Notes: a model not told the origin generated them from the letters alone. Shown: positions 1 to 5,579, counted from the first letter of the stretch. The stretch: 7,630 nt of DNA from Candidatus Woesearchaeota archaeon (GCA_014729495.1 WJJV01000105.1:1-7630); one strand, 5' to 3'. Made by a program: numbers and translations.

Positions 1-1817
1 TACATCGCAGCGCTCCATGCCTGCATGAGGCATCCCTGGCTTTCCATTGCAGCGGATGAGCTTATCTCTGCATGGTGTCCTATTGCGCCCTGCCATAATA
101 TCTCTCTTGTGCTCGCATCAGCTATGCTGTTTATGTATGCTGAGAACTTCCTCTTGTTGACCCTTGCCATGCATATTGCTGCGAGATTGTTGATCCAGAA
201 CCATGAGTCTCCTCTATGGTAGCTTTGGTTGTTCTCTCCAGTGTATATATCAGAATACAATGGGTGTTCCTTGTCTATTGATGAGAGTCCTCCCCACTGA
301 TTCCATAGTTGGGGAATAATCTTGTTGAAGCACTTTGTCCACTTTGACTTTGAAAGAAGATCCGGGTATGCGTAATATGCTATGAAAATGTTAGGCCTTA
401 TTGTGCTGTCATTAAGGCCGTCTTCAAGGTATTCTCCATTCCAGAAATCCTTCCTTACCCTGTCAGCAAGATCCTTCTCAAGATTATCAGCTATATTCTC
501 ACCTACCTTATCCTTGGTCACAGAGCACATGAGTTTCATCAGCTTGTAGATGTTCAGTCTAAATGCCTGTATCTCTATCCTGTAACCCTCTCTGTGGTCA
601 TTCATGTATTCTGTGTCCATCCAGGTCTCCAGCTTGTCATTGAATGCCAGATCATCATTGGTATGCTTGTCTATAAGGCCGTATATACATTCCTCTATCT
701 TGTTCTTTATGAACTCAAGGTCATCAGGCGAAAGATATTCTGTTATGAGCTTTCTCTGATGCAGGGCCTCAAAGAGATCAAAGACCCTTTTCATGAGCCA
801 TCCTATTGCATCAGCGCTTCCAAGACCCTTTGACGGTGCAGGATAGAAGTTTGGGATCCTTCCGTCCTTCTTTATCATCTTCAGCTGCCTGAATATTATC
901 TCTTTTGCAAGATCATACTTTCCCTGGTCGATCAGTGCTTTTATGCTTACTGCCTCATCCCTTGTCCAGAACTGAAAGAACCACCAAAATCCTGCGTAGA
1001 TGCCTTTCTTGCTGTCAACTGCAGTGATAAGGTGGTCAAGAGAGAGGCACGCAGCCTTGTATGCTGACATCTTCTCTTTGTCTTTCATCCTCTTCTGGAA
1101 TCCATTGACATAGATCTGCTGTTTCTTCTTGAGCTCAGACAGGCTCTTCTGCACCCTGCTGTTCTCTTTAATTGCTTCGCTCTTGCTTGTAGAGAAGGAT
1201 ATCACAAGGCTTTTTGCCTTCATTCTCAGAGCAGAGAAGACATATCTCTTCCAAGGCCATGACTCTCTACGCTGGTCAAATGAGTATGATTCCTCAAAGA
1301 ACTTCTTTGTCTTCTTTGATATTGAGCCTCCGCTGATCACAATGTAGATTGAATATTCTTTTCTGCCTTCTGAACGGTCCTCTCTTTTGTCTGTCTTCTT
1401 TATGTACTCTATTATTATCCTTCCTTCCTCCTCCTTTATTTTATAGAATCTTCCGAACTCCCTGTTGTCGTATGCTTTCTTTGCGTCAAGCACAAGCTCA
1501 ACTTCAGCCTCTTTGCTGAGTTCATAGACAATGGAGTTATGGAACAGAGGCATCATGAAATTCTCTTTCAGGCCTTCTCTTTCCCTCTCAACAGAATAAA
1601 ATCGGTTCTTGAGCTTTGTGACAGGCCCGGCTCCTGCAGGGAATATGTTGTCTATTGCCTTGAACATCTCTCCTTTATTGAAGAACACGCCCTGGTATCT
1701 GCTTGAGGGATATTCAGAAAAAGACATGTATCCTCCAGCCTTGTTCGTCAGTATGAAGCATGGATTATCTGCCTCATTCGCTACTCTGATATCTTCTATC
1801 TGGTGGACAACAAGCAT
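1..1817 (-). CDS. GH133 amylo-alpha-1,6-glucosidase (glycogen debranching enzyme), 3' end cut by window edge
   Basis: By family, this enzyme hydrolyses the alpha-1,6-linked glucose stubs at branch points of glycogen-like glucans, probably in the cytoplasm. The frame is open for 605 codons from ATG 1817 to the left edge, so the C-terminus is missing. By comparison with bacterial/archaeal relatives, probably only a few tens of residues are lost. An N-terminal GDE_N-like domain is marked by TNKAGGYMS (residues 24-32) and SRYQG (39-43). The (alpha/alpha)6 catalytic domain shows FWTRDEA (283-289; D287 is the likely acid), TWMD (398-401), IEIQAF (414-419), IRPN (473-476), YHRGDSWFW (533-541) and GHHAEIS (580-586; E584 is the likely base), then GCLMQAWSAA. 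Residue roles are inferred from family alignment memory. There is no GH13-type transferase half, unlike the eukaryotic bifunctional enzyme. It lies downstream of the galT-like gene but has its own TATA box and Shine-Dalgarno. GH15 glucoamylase was considered, but the motif series fits GH133 better. Confidence 0.88.
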   Translation of the reverse strand, partial: MLVVHQIEDIRVANEADNPCFILTNKAGGYMSFSEYPSSRYQGVFFNKGEMFKAIDNIFPAGAGPVTKLKNRFYSVEREREGLKENFMMPLFHNSIVYELSKEAEVELVLDAKKAYDNREFGRFYKIKEEEGRIIIEYIKKTDKREDRSEGRKEYSIYIVISGGSISKKTKKFFEESYSFDQRRESWPWKRYVFSALRMKAKSLVISFSTSKSEAIKENSRVQKSLSELKKKQQIYVNGFQKRMKDKEKMSAYKAACLSLDHLITAVDSKKGIYAGFWWFFQFWTRDEAVSIKALIDQGKYDLAKEIIFRQLKMIKKDGRIPNFYPAPSKGLGSADAIGWLMKRVFDLFEALHQRKLITEYLSPDDLEFIKNKIEECIYGLIDKHTNDDLAFNDKLETWMDTEYMNDHREGYRIEIQAFRLNIYKLMKLMCSVTKDKVGENIADNLEKDLADRVRKDFWNGEYLEDGLNDSTIRPNIFIAYYAYPDLLSKSKWTKCFNKIIPQLWNQWGGLSSIDKEHPLYSDIYTGENNQSYHRGDSWFWINNLAAICMARVNKRKFSAYINSIADASTREILWQGAIGHHAEISSSAAMESQGCLMQAWSAAM

Positions 1818-1821
1818 TATA

Positions 1822-1828
1822 CCCCCTC
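1822..1828 (-). promoter_or_regulatory. Shine-Dalgarno of the debranching-enzyme gene
   Basis: The minus strand reads GAGGGGG, ending four bases before the ATG at 1817, and GAGG lies seven bases before it. This supports the chosen start, which also sits just ahead of the conserved N-terminal domain. Confidence 0.6.
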
Positions 1829-1860
1829 TTTTTTGGATTATCTATGCTAATATATGGTCT

Positions 1861-1868
1861 TATATATA
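1861..1868 (-). promoter_or_regulatory. TATA box of the debranching-enzyme gene
   Basis: The minus strand reads TATATATA preceded by the A-rich ACATAAAC (BRE-like). Its centre lies about 47 bases from the ATG, predicting transcription start near 1838-1840 and a leader of roughly 20 bases that carries the Shine-Dalgarno. This implies the gene can be transcribed independently of the synthase/galT-like operon. Confidence 0.55.
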
Positions 1869-1887
1869 GTTTATGTTTTGGAGTAGA

Positions 1888-1897
1888 ACCGGGTAAT
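1888..1897 (-). promoter_or_regulatory. Possible operator ATTACCCGGT upstream of the debranching promoter
   Basis: The minus strand reads ATTACCCGGT 19 bases upstream of the TATA box. The same decamer with one change (ATTACCCAGT) lies upstream of the glycogen synthase TATA box at 5243-5252. I saw no other copy of the ATTACCC core. It is a candidate activator or co-regulator site, with only two instances supporting it. Confidence 0.3.
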
Positions 1898-1907
1898 CAC
1901 TAAATCA

Positions 1908-2095
1908 GCAGCAACAATAGAATAATGAATAATTCTATTTTAATGTTGGCAGCAGCAACAACATTGGATTCGTACACAGTCAAGGAGGGAAGTTTTTAAC
2001 TTATATTGCAGCAACAACAACGGTTGACTCACACACAGTCAAAGAAAATTCTTTATCTATATGGCAACAACAATAATGGATTCATACACGGTCAG
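1908..2095. repeat. Degenerate GCAACAACA repeat, about 56-base period
   Basis: Three units begin at 1952 (GCAGCAACAACATTGG), 2008 (GCAGCAACAACAACGG) and 2064 (GCAACAACAATAATGG), exactly 56 bases apart. Each continues with a GATTC-like block and then ACACAGTCA or ACACGGTCA. A shorter fourth copy of the head (GCAGCAACAA) starts at 1908, 44 bases before the first. Units 1 and 2 also end alike, with an A/T-rich tail reading CTTATAT or TCTATAT. Unit 2 contains a 6-bp stem TTGACT/AGTCAA (2024-2029 with 2037-2042). The copies differ too much, and the intervening sequence is too short and too similar, for a CRISPR array. Confidence 0.6.
1916..1939. repeat. AT-rich 8-bp inverted repeat
   Basis: AATAGAAT (1916-1923) and ATTCTATT (1932-1939) are perfect inverse copies with an 8-base loop. 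The element lies about 50 bases upstream of the debranching-gene TATA box. It could be a hairpin or a dimer-binding site, though AT-rich repeats of this length also arise by chance. Confidence 0.35.
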
Positions 2096-2191
2096 ATTTC
2101 GCTTTGCTCAATCTGCCCTGTTCGTAAAGGGAAAAACCACACTGCGTATGGTTTTTCCCTCTACACTCAGTATTCATCCATTGTTGTTGCC
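2063..2191. repeat. 129-base inverted repeat with two internal hairpins
   Basis: The left end GGCAACAACAAT (2063-2074) and right end ATTGTTGTTGCC (2180-2191) are perfect 12-base inverse copies. With a three-base bulge and two mismatches the similarity continues inward to about 2086 and 2171. Inside are a 6-bp stem CAGATT/AATCTG (2093-2098 with 2110-2115) and the 12-bp stem at 2128-2160, so the whole could fold as a three-way junction. Perfect terminal repeats also recall a small non-autonomous transposable element, but I see no target-site duplication at the flanks. Confidence 0.55.
2128..2160. repeat. Perfect 12-bp hairpin
   Basis: AGGGAAAAACCA (2128-2139) and TGGTTTTTCCCT (2149-2160) are exact inverse copies around a 9-base loop. 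It is stable on either strand. It lacks a following long T run, so a classical intrinsic terminator is doubtful. It may be a transcript-stabilising hairpin or the core of a repeat element. Confidence 0.6.
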
Positions 2192-2350
2192 TGGCTAAAA
2201 CCAAGAGAATGCGCCACCTCGCCAACATAGCATTAACAGCATCTTATTGGCGAGGCTAGGAGAAATACTCAGGCCATACCTTCCAAGTAAAACATCACCG
2301 CTTTGCTGATATCGCAATAGCAGCATCTTGCCAGCGAGTCCGGGAGAAAT
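2183..2350 (-). repeat. Tandem pair of 84-base units with a conserved, covarying stem-loop
   Basis: Read on the minus strand, unit B (2350-2267) and unit A (2266-2183) both begin ATTTCTCC and align without gaps for about 50 bases. They share CTCG and AAGATGCTG blocks. In unit A, CCTCGCCAA pairs perfectly with TTGGCGAGG (2247-2255 with 2217-2225; 21-base loop). In unit B the equivalent arms are CTCGCTGG and TCAGCAAA, also 21 bases apart. Two pairs change on both sides (C-G to T-A, A-T to G-C) and one becomes a G-U wobble, while two outer pairs are lost. Compensatory change argues for a folded RNA read from the minus strand, the same direction as the flanking genes. The period is 28 codons, so a repeated peptide was considered and judged less likely. 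Confidence 0.5.
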
Positions 2351-2363
2351 CAGGAAAATCTTC

Positions 2364-2369
2364 AAAAAA
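2364..2369 (-). terminator. Possible U-rich terminator after the galT-like gene
   Basis: The minus strand carries TTTTTT eight bases past the stop codon (2377-2379), followed shortly by a second T-run (GATTTTCC). Archaeal transcription commonly ends at such U-rich tracts without a hairpin. Termination here would be consistent with the separate promoter of the debranching gene. Confidence 0.35.
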
Positions 2370-2376
2370 CTACTCT

Positions 2377-3345
2377 TCAATTTCCTCTATAGAACTTAGC
2401 TGCCTCTTCTGGAGGCATGGTATTTATGACTGTCCCGAACATCTCAAAACCTGCCCATGTGGCCAGCCTTGGCAGAACCTCTATGTGGAAGTGCAGGTCT
2501 TTTCCAGCAGGAGAGTTATACACTGCATAATTGAATGGTGCATTGAGCTTCTTGAGCTTCCTCAGGACTTTCTGAAGTATTTCAGCAAGATCCTTTCTCT
2601 CAGAATCCTCAAGCTGGACTATGCTGTTCCTGTGTTTCTTGGGGAATATCCAGATCTCAAAAGGGAATCTGGAAGCGTATGGCGTGAATGCAGAGAAGCT
2701 CTTGTTATTGAAGCACTTCCTCTTTGTCTTCATCTCCCTGCTTATTATCTCGCAGTAAGGGCATTTCCTCTTGCCTTTTGCTGCGCCTGCCTTCTGCTCC
2801 ACGATCTCAGGCACCTTATTGTATCCTATGACCTGGGAATGGGAATGGAGTATCGAAGTCCCTGCTTCCCTGCCTGAGTTCTTGAACACGCAGACATACT
2901 TTATTCCTTTGATCTTTCCTATCTCCTGAATCCTTCTGCAGTACACATCAATGACACCCTTTATGTCCTGCTTGCCCAGATCCCAGAGCTGCTTATCCTT
3001 GTCAGGAGTCTCAGCAATCACCTCATGTTTTCCATAGTTGGACGAGGACTCATGGAACCTGTCCTGTTTTCTTATCACAGGATTTCCTTTCTGCCTCACA
3101 GCAGAGAACTTGTTGGGGAACACCCTTATCTTCCATGGCCACTTCTTCCTTGTCTTTGGATCCCTGTTCTCCACCCTCATTATCTCAGGAGGTGTCATGT
3201 CCTCATTTCCAGGAGCAAAGAAGTCATCTTTCTGGCTGATCTTCTTACTATCCTTGCTTTTAGCGAACTGGTGCGGCCTCTTGCCTCTTTCAGAGGCTAT
3301 AATCACCCACCTGTCAAGAATATAGTCCTTTCTCAGCTCTCCCAT
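2377..3345 (-). CDS. galT: GalT-family nucleotidyltransferase (HIT superfamily), galactose-1-phosphate uridylyltransferase-like
   Basis: Family members transfer a nucleoside monophosphate between sugar-1-phosphates (GalT) or split ADP-glucose with phosphate (ADP-glucose phosphorylase) through a covalent histidine intermediate. At 322 residues it has normal length. The active-site motif is HSHSQ (167-171; H169 is the likely nucleophile), where classical GalT has HPHPQ. Other family marks are KHEVIAETPD (106-115), CPYC (195-198) opening the second half, HFHIEVLPR (285-293) and GFEMFGTVINTMPPEEAA (299-316). The N-terminal CPFCPGNE zinc motif of typical GalT is replaced by FFAPGNE (42-48), with both cysteines lost. 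ATG 3345 is preceded at five bases by GAGGT, which lies over the stop region of the upstream synthase; the gap is 10 bases, so the two are likely co-transcribed and translationally linked. In a glucan cluster the physiological substrate may be glucose rather than galactose. The symbol denotes the family only. Confidence 0.85.
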   Translation of the reverse strand: MGELRKDYILDRWVIIASERGKRPHQFAKSKDSKKISQKDDFFAPGNEDMTPPEIMRVENRDPKTRKKWPWKIRVFPNKFSAVRQKGNPVIRKQDRFHESSSNYGKHEVIAETPDKDKQLWDLGKQDIKGVIDVYCRRIQEIGKIKGIKYVCVFKNSGREAGTSILHSHSQVIGYNKVPEIVEQKAGAAKGKRKCPYCEIISREMKTKRKCFNNKSFSAFTPYASRFPFEIWIFPKKHRNSIVQLEDSERKDLAEILQKVLRKLKKLNAPFNYAVYNSPAGKDLHFHIEVLPRLATWAGFEMFGTVINTMPPEEAAKFYRGN

Positions 3346-3350
3346 GCATG

Positions 3351-3357
3351 ACCTCTC
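3351..3357 (-). promoter_or_regulatory. Shine-Dalgarno of the galT-like gene overlapping the synthase stop codon
   Basis: The minus strand reads GAGAGGT and overlaps the TGA of the synthase (3356-3358). It decides ATG 3345 as the start. An ATG four bases earlier (3349) is out of frame and too close to the site. Confidence 0.6.
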
Positions 3358-5200
3358 ATTTGCCCCATACTTTCTCTATTGCATAATCATGGGCATTGAA
3401 ATAATTATGTATAAGCTCCTTCCAGTCAGCCAGATTGGCTGATTCCTTGGCCATTATCTTCTCTCTGACCCTTCCCTTCTCATCAAGAAGCGTGAAATTA
3501 TGCAGTATCTTTGTGAAATGATTGACTGCCTCATCTTCATCCTTTCCGAACCTGTTGAGTATGAACACTCCTTTGTTGACATGGCCCTTTGACTGCAGGA
3601 ACCTACCGAAGCCTCCAAGGTCTGTTGTAAGGGAAGGCACTCCGAGGGCAGCGCTCTCCAGAGGAGTGTACCCCCATGGCTCATAATAGCTTGGAAAGAC
3701 TCCAAGATGGCATCCTGTTATGCAGTCATAATAAGGAAGGTCTATCAGGCCGTCAACTCCTGTGAGATAGACTGGATAGAATATTACCTTTACCTTATCA
3801 TCCTCCTTGTTGTCCAGTCCTGTATTTACGAAGTTCCACATGATTGCATCATGCTCCTCATCAGGCAGATTATGGGTGGATAGCAGGGGGTTTCCTTTCT
3901 TCTCAAAAGCGCTCTTGATCTTCTTTGCTTCAAGGAGCCAGTCCTTGTCAAAGAGCCGCATCTGCTGGAACTTCCTGACATCATCTATTATATCCTTCTT
4001 GGAGGTTATTACGTTCTCTATTATCCTCTCTTTCAGCAGCTCAAGATTATCATCTACAAAATCCCTTATCTGGTAGTACATGTTCTTGTTTGATGACAGC
4101 TCCATCTTGGTGCCATGCACATCTCTGGGTATCCAGAAGAATGCGATGACTGTCTTCTTGGATTTCTGCTTCTTCATCATCTCGTTAAGCTTTGCAAGAG
4201 ACTTTATGAATATGTCAATGCCTTTGTTCTTGAACTCGTACCTGCCTACTATGAACATCAGCAGTGTCTCCTCTATGTCAAAATTATAATGCGGAAAGAA
4301 GTAATATGACACAAAATCCCTTATCACATCCCTGTTCTTCCTGTGCTTTATTGCGCACTCCTCATATGTCGGGAACTTTGCTATGTCAAGGCCATTAAGC
4401 ACAAGCACATCAGCTTTCCTGCCCAGTATCTTCTCTGCCTCTATCGAGGTTATCTCACTTACTGTTGTGAAGACATCGCAGTTCTCAGCGCAGGCCTTCT
4501 CTGTGAGGTGCTTGCTCTCCACACCATGCTCATAGGCTTCCTTTTCAGGATCCATCTCTTCAAGCATCTCATATAGCGGCTCTCCTGAACCTGAGATCGT
4601 CCTTCCTAGCATCGTGGCATGGGTGGTAAAGACTGTAGCTATTTTTGTCTTCTTTTCAGCGCTGCTTCCTTTGAGATACAGGATTCCTGCGCCTGCCATC
4701 CATTCATGGAAATGCGCAGCCACTTTCTTCTCGTTCTTTGGATTGCTGTTGCTGCAGTAGCTCTCTATAAGCTTTGCTGCTGCAGTTGACCACATCATCG
4801 GCTCTTCAAACTCCCAGCCTGCATTGAGGGAATCTATCTTGAAATCATCCCACAGATCCTTTTTTATTGCGTTCTTGTTCTGCACAAATCCCTGGAAATC
4901 TATGAGTATTGTCTTTGGATCTCCTTTTATCTGCCATGATCCGAATCTGCAGACTATGCCCTCTTTTTTCAGGCTGTCAAATGCCTTCTTGAATTCTTTA
5001 GGAGCATCCTCCTCAAGAAAGATATCCCTTGCCTTGTCCTCAAAGTATGGGCCTATCAGAAAATACTCCTTGTAGTGCTGCTTCATAAGGGCTGCTTTAG
5101 ACATTATCACAGTATATATTCCGCCGACCTTGTTGCAGATCTCCCAGGAGCACTCAAATAATACATCGGTTTTGGACTTCTTGTTATTATTATTGGCCAT
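3356..5200 (-). CDS. Glycogen synthase, GT3 family (animal/fungal type)
   Basis: It transfers glucose from a nucleotide donor (UDP-glucose in characterised GT3 enzymes) to the non-reducing end of alpha-1,4-glucan. GT3 marks appear in order across a GT-B fold. KVGGIYTV (24-31) is the N-terminal donor loop, AHFHEWMAG (162-170) and TTHATMLGR (192-200) follow, then GRYEFKNKG (319-327), STHN (441-444) and PSYYEPWGYTPLE (503-515) with the two conserved glutamates. It is 614 residues, against roughly 700 or more in eukaryotes, and lacks the long phosphorylated tails. The C-terminal segment around ANLADWKEL (588-596) aligns with the eukaryotic LLDW region, but the preceding arginine cluster is thinned to R577 and R579 plus lysines, so glucose-6-phosphate control is doubtful. 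The N-terminus has four asparagines and lysines. It heads the minus-strand operon with the galT-like gene, and its promoter suggests a nearly leaderless mRNA. Confidence 0.93.
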   Translation of the reverse strand: MANNNNKKSKTDVLFECSWEICNKVGGIYTVIMSKAALMKQHYKEYFLIGPYFEDKARDIFLEEDAPKEFKKAFDSLKKEGIVCRFGSWQIKGDPKTILIDFQGFVQNKNAIKKDLWDDFKIDSLNAGWEFEEPMMWSTAAAKLIESYCSNSNPKNEKKVAAHFHEWMAGAGILYLKGSSAEKKTKIATVFTTHATMLGRTISGSGEPLYEMLEEMDPEKEAYEHGVESKHLTEKACAENCDVFTTVSEITSIEAEKILGRKADVLVLNGLDIAKFPTYEECAIKHRKNRDVIRDFVSYYFFPHYNFDIEETLLMFIVGRYEFKNKGIDIFIKSLAKLNEMMKKQKSKKTVIAFFWIPRDVHGTKMELSSNKNMYYQIRDFVDDNLELLKERIIENVITSKKDIIDDVRKFQQMRLFDKDWLLEAKKIKSAFEKKGNPLLSTHNLPDEEHDAIMWNFVNTGLDNKEDDKVKVIFYPVYLTGVDGLIDLPYYDCITGCHLGVFPSYYEPWGYTPLESAALGVPSLTTDLGGFGRFLQSKGHVNKGVFILNRFGKDEDEAVNHFTKILHNFTLLDEKGRVREKIMAKESANLADWKELIHNYFNAHDYAIEKVWGK

Positions 5201-5222
5201 TGGATTCAGATTTGCATTGTGT

Positions 5223-5236
5223 GTTTAAATAATTTT
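5223..5236 (-). promoter_or_regulatory. BRE/TATA core promoter of the glycogen synthase operon
   Basis: The minus strand reads AAAATTATTTAAAC. The TATTTAAA box is centred about 28 bases from the ATG at 5200, predicting transcription start at or within a few bases of the start codon. There is no Shine-Dalgarno before the ATG, so a leaderless transcript is likely. Thirteen of these bases recur exactly in the opposite promoter at 5473-5485. Confidence 0.6.
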
Positions 5237-5242
5237 AATATT

Positions 5243-5252
5243 ACTGGGTAAT
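5243..5252 (-). promoter_or_regulatory. Possible operator ATTACCCAGT upstream of the synthase promoter
   Basis: The minus strand reads ATTACCCAGT 12 to 15 bases upstream of the TATA box. It matches nine of ten bases of the site upstream of the debranching-gene promoter (1888-1897). Shared position and orientation suggest a common regulator. Confidence 0.3.
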
Positions 5253-5417
5253 GGCAAAGAAAGTAGCAATCTTCACGCCAAAGGCACTAAATCTGTGTGA
5301 TCTGTCTGCAATCAATTTCATGACCTTGTTTAAGACCCCAATCCAATACTTCAGTATGATGTTATATTATGGCTATTGTAACCTTACTTTAATACTAAAA
5401 GAGCAACATAGTGATGC

Positions 5418-5442
5418 TTATATAATAATATATTAATATTAT
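5418..5442 (+). promoter_or_regulatory. AT-rich palindrome with alternative TATA box
   Basis: TTATATAA (5418-5425) is a good archaeal TATA sequence. It runs into a 7-bp inverted repeat ATAATAT/ATATTAT (5425-5431 with 5436-5442). It could be a second promoter for the plus-strand operon with a leader of about 135 bases, or a regulator site. The downstream box at 5473-5486 is preferred. Confidence 0.35.
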
Positions 5443-5472
5443 GATAGTAATAACTTATATCTAAAAGAATCA

Positions 5473-5486
5473 AAAATTATTTAAAT
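5473..5486 (+). promoter_or_regulatory. BRE/TATA core promoter of the regulator-glucosyltransferase operon
   Basis: AAAATTATTTAAAT shares 13 consecutive bases with the synthase promoter on the other strand. Centred near 5482, it predicts transcription start about 5507 and a leader of roughly 78 bases that contains the tandem 10-mer and the Shine-Dalgarno. Confidence 0.55.
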
Positions 5487-5519
5487 GAGAGTGCTTTTTC
5501 GTATACTGATAGTGACAAA

Positions 5520-5539
5520 ACAGGACTGAACAGGACTGT
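5520..5539 (+). repeat. Tandem 10-mer ACAGGACTG(A/T), candidate operator
   Basis: ACAGGACTGA is followed directly by ACAGGACTGT, about 13 to 32 bases after the predicted transcription start. Two same-face sites just downstream of the start would suit a repressor blocking the polymerase. Autoregulation by the winged-helix protein encoded next is the simplest idea. Confidence 0.4.
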
Positions 5540-5574
5540 CTAGGGGATTTTTTAGAGATTAGGGCATAAAAAAA

Positions 5575-5579
5575 GAGGG
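5575..5579 (+). promoter_or_regulatory. Shine-Dalgarno of the winged-helix gene
   Basis: GAGGG ends five bases before ATG 5585, preceded by an A7 run. It supports this start. Confidence 0.55.

Larger units (their letters stand above)
1818..2376. other. 559-base gene-free stretch rich in repeats and hairpins
   Basis: This lies between the galT-like gene and the debranching gene. The part nearest the debranching gene (1818-1897) is its promoter. The rest holds a GCAACAACA-type repeat with about 56-base period (1908-2095), a 129-base inverted repeat (2063-2191), a tandem pair of 84-base units (2183-2350) and several hairpins. Frames of 61 to 86 codons exist but look like chance. No tRNA or recognisable known RNA family was seen. 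Confidence 0.7.

Noticed and set aside
1..1817. GH15 glucoamylase as the identity of the leftmost gene
   Set aside because: The ordered motifs TNxxGGY, WTRD, TWMD, IEIQA, YHxGxxW and the final AEIS...GCxxQAWS follow the GDE/GH133 pattern rather than GH15.
1609..1869. An 86-codon plus-strand frame across the start of the debranching gene
   Set aside because: It is antisense to the conserved N-terminal domain and to the promoter, and its sequence is explained by the gene on the other strand.
1908..2095. CRISPR array
   Set aside because: The repeats are imperfect, the intervening sequences are only about 20 to 24 bases and resemble each other, and no cas gene is present.
2063..2191. Insertion sequence with transposase
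   Set aside because: The inverted ends enclose only about 105 bases without coding capacity, and no target duplication is visible. At most it would be a non-autonomous element.
2195..2380. A 61-codon TTG-started frame on the minus strand, overlapping the galT-like stop, encoding two similar 28-residue repeats
   Set aside because: The repeat arises from the 84-base DNA duplication, whose length happens to be a multiple of three. Stem-preserving changes explain the differences better than protein conservation. The start is TTG and there is no separate ribosome site. It remains possible as a coupled small protein.
2485..2877. A 130-codon plus-strand frame
   Set aside because: It lies wholly antisense to the well-supported galT-like gene and has no recognisable domain, promoter or ribosome site. 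The other antisense frames over the synthase, debranching and GT4-like genes were rejected for the same reason.
5191..5210. CATTGGATTC at the synthase start matching the 56-base repeat (1963-1972)
   Set aside because: The match is ten bases only and includes the synthase start codon. It does not extend to the rest of the repeat, so chance is likely.
5251..5436. A 61-codon frame starting MAKKVAIF in the divergent promoter region
   Set aside because: It has no Shine-Dalgarno, its start lies about 15 bases from the synthase core promoter on the other strand, and its second half is an AT-rich low-quality translation without any recognised domain.
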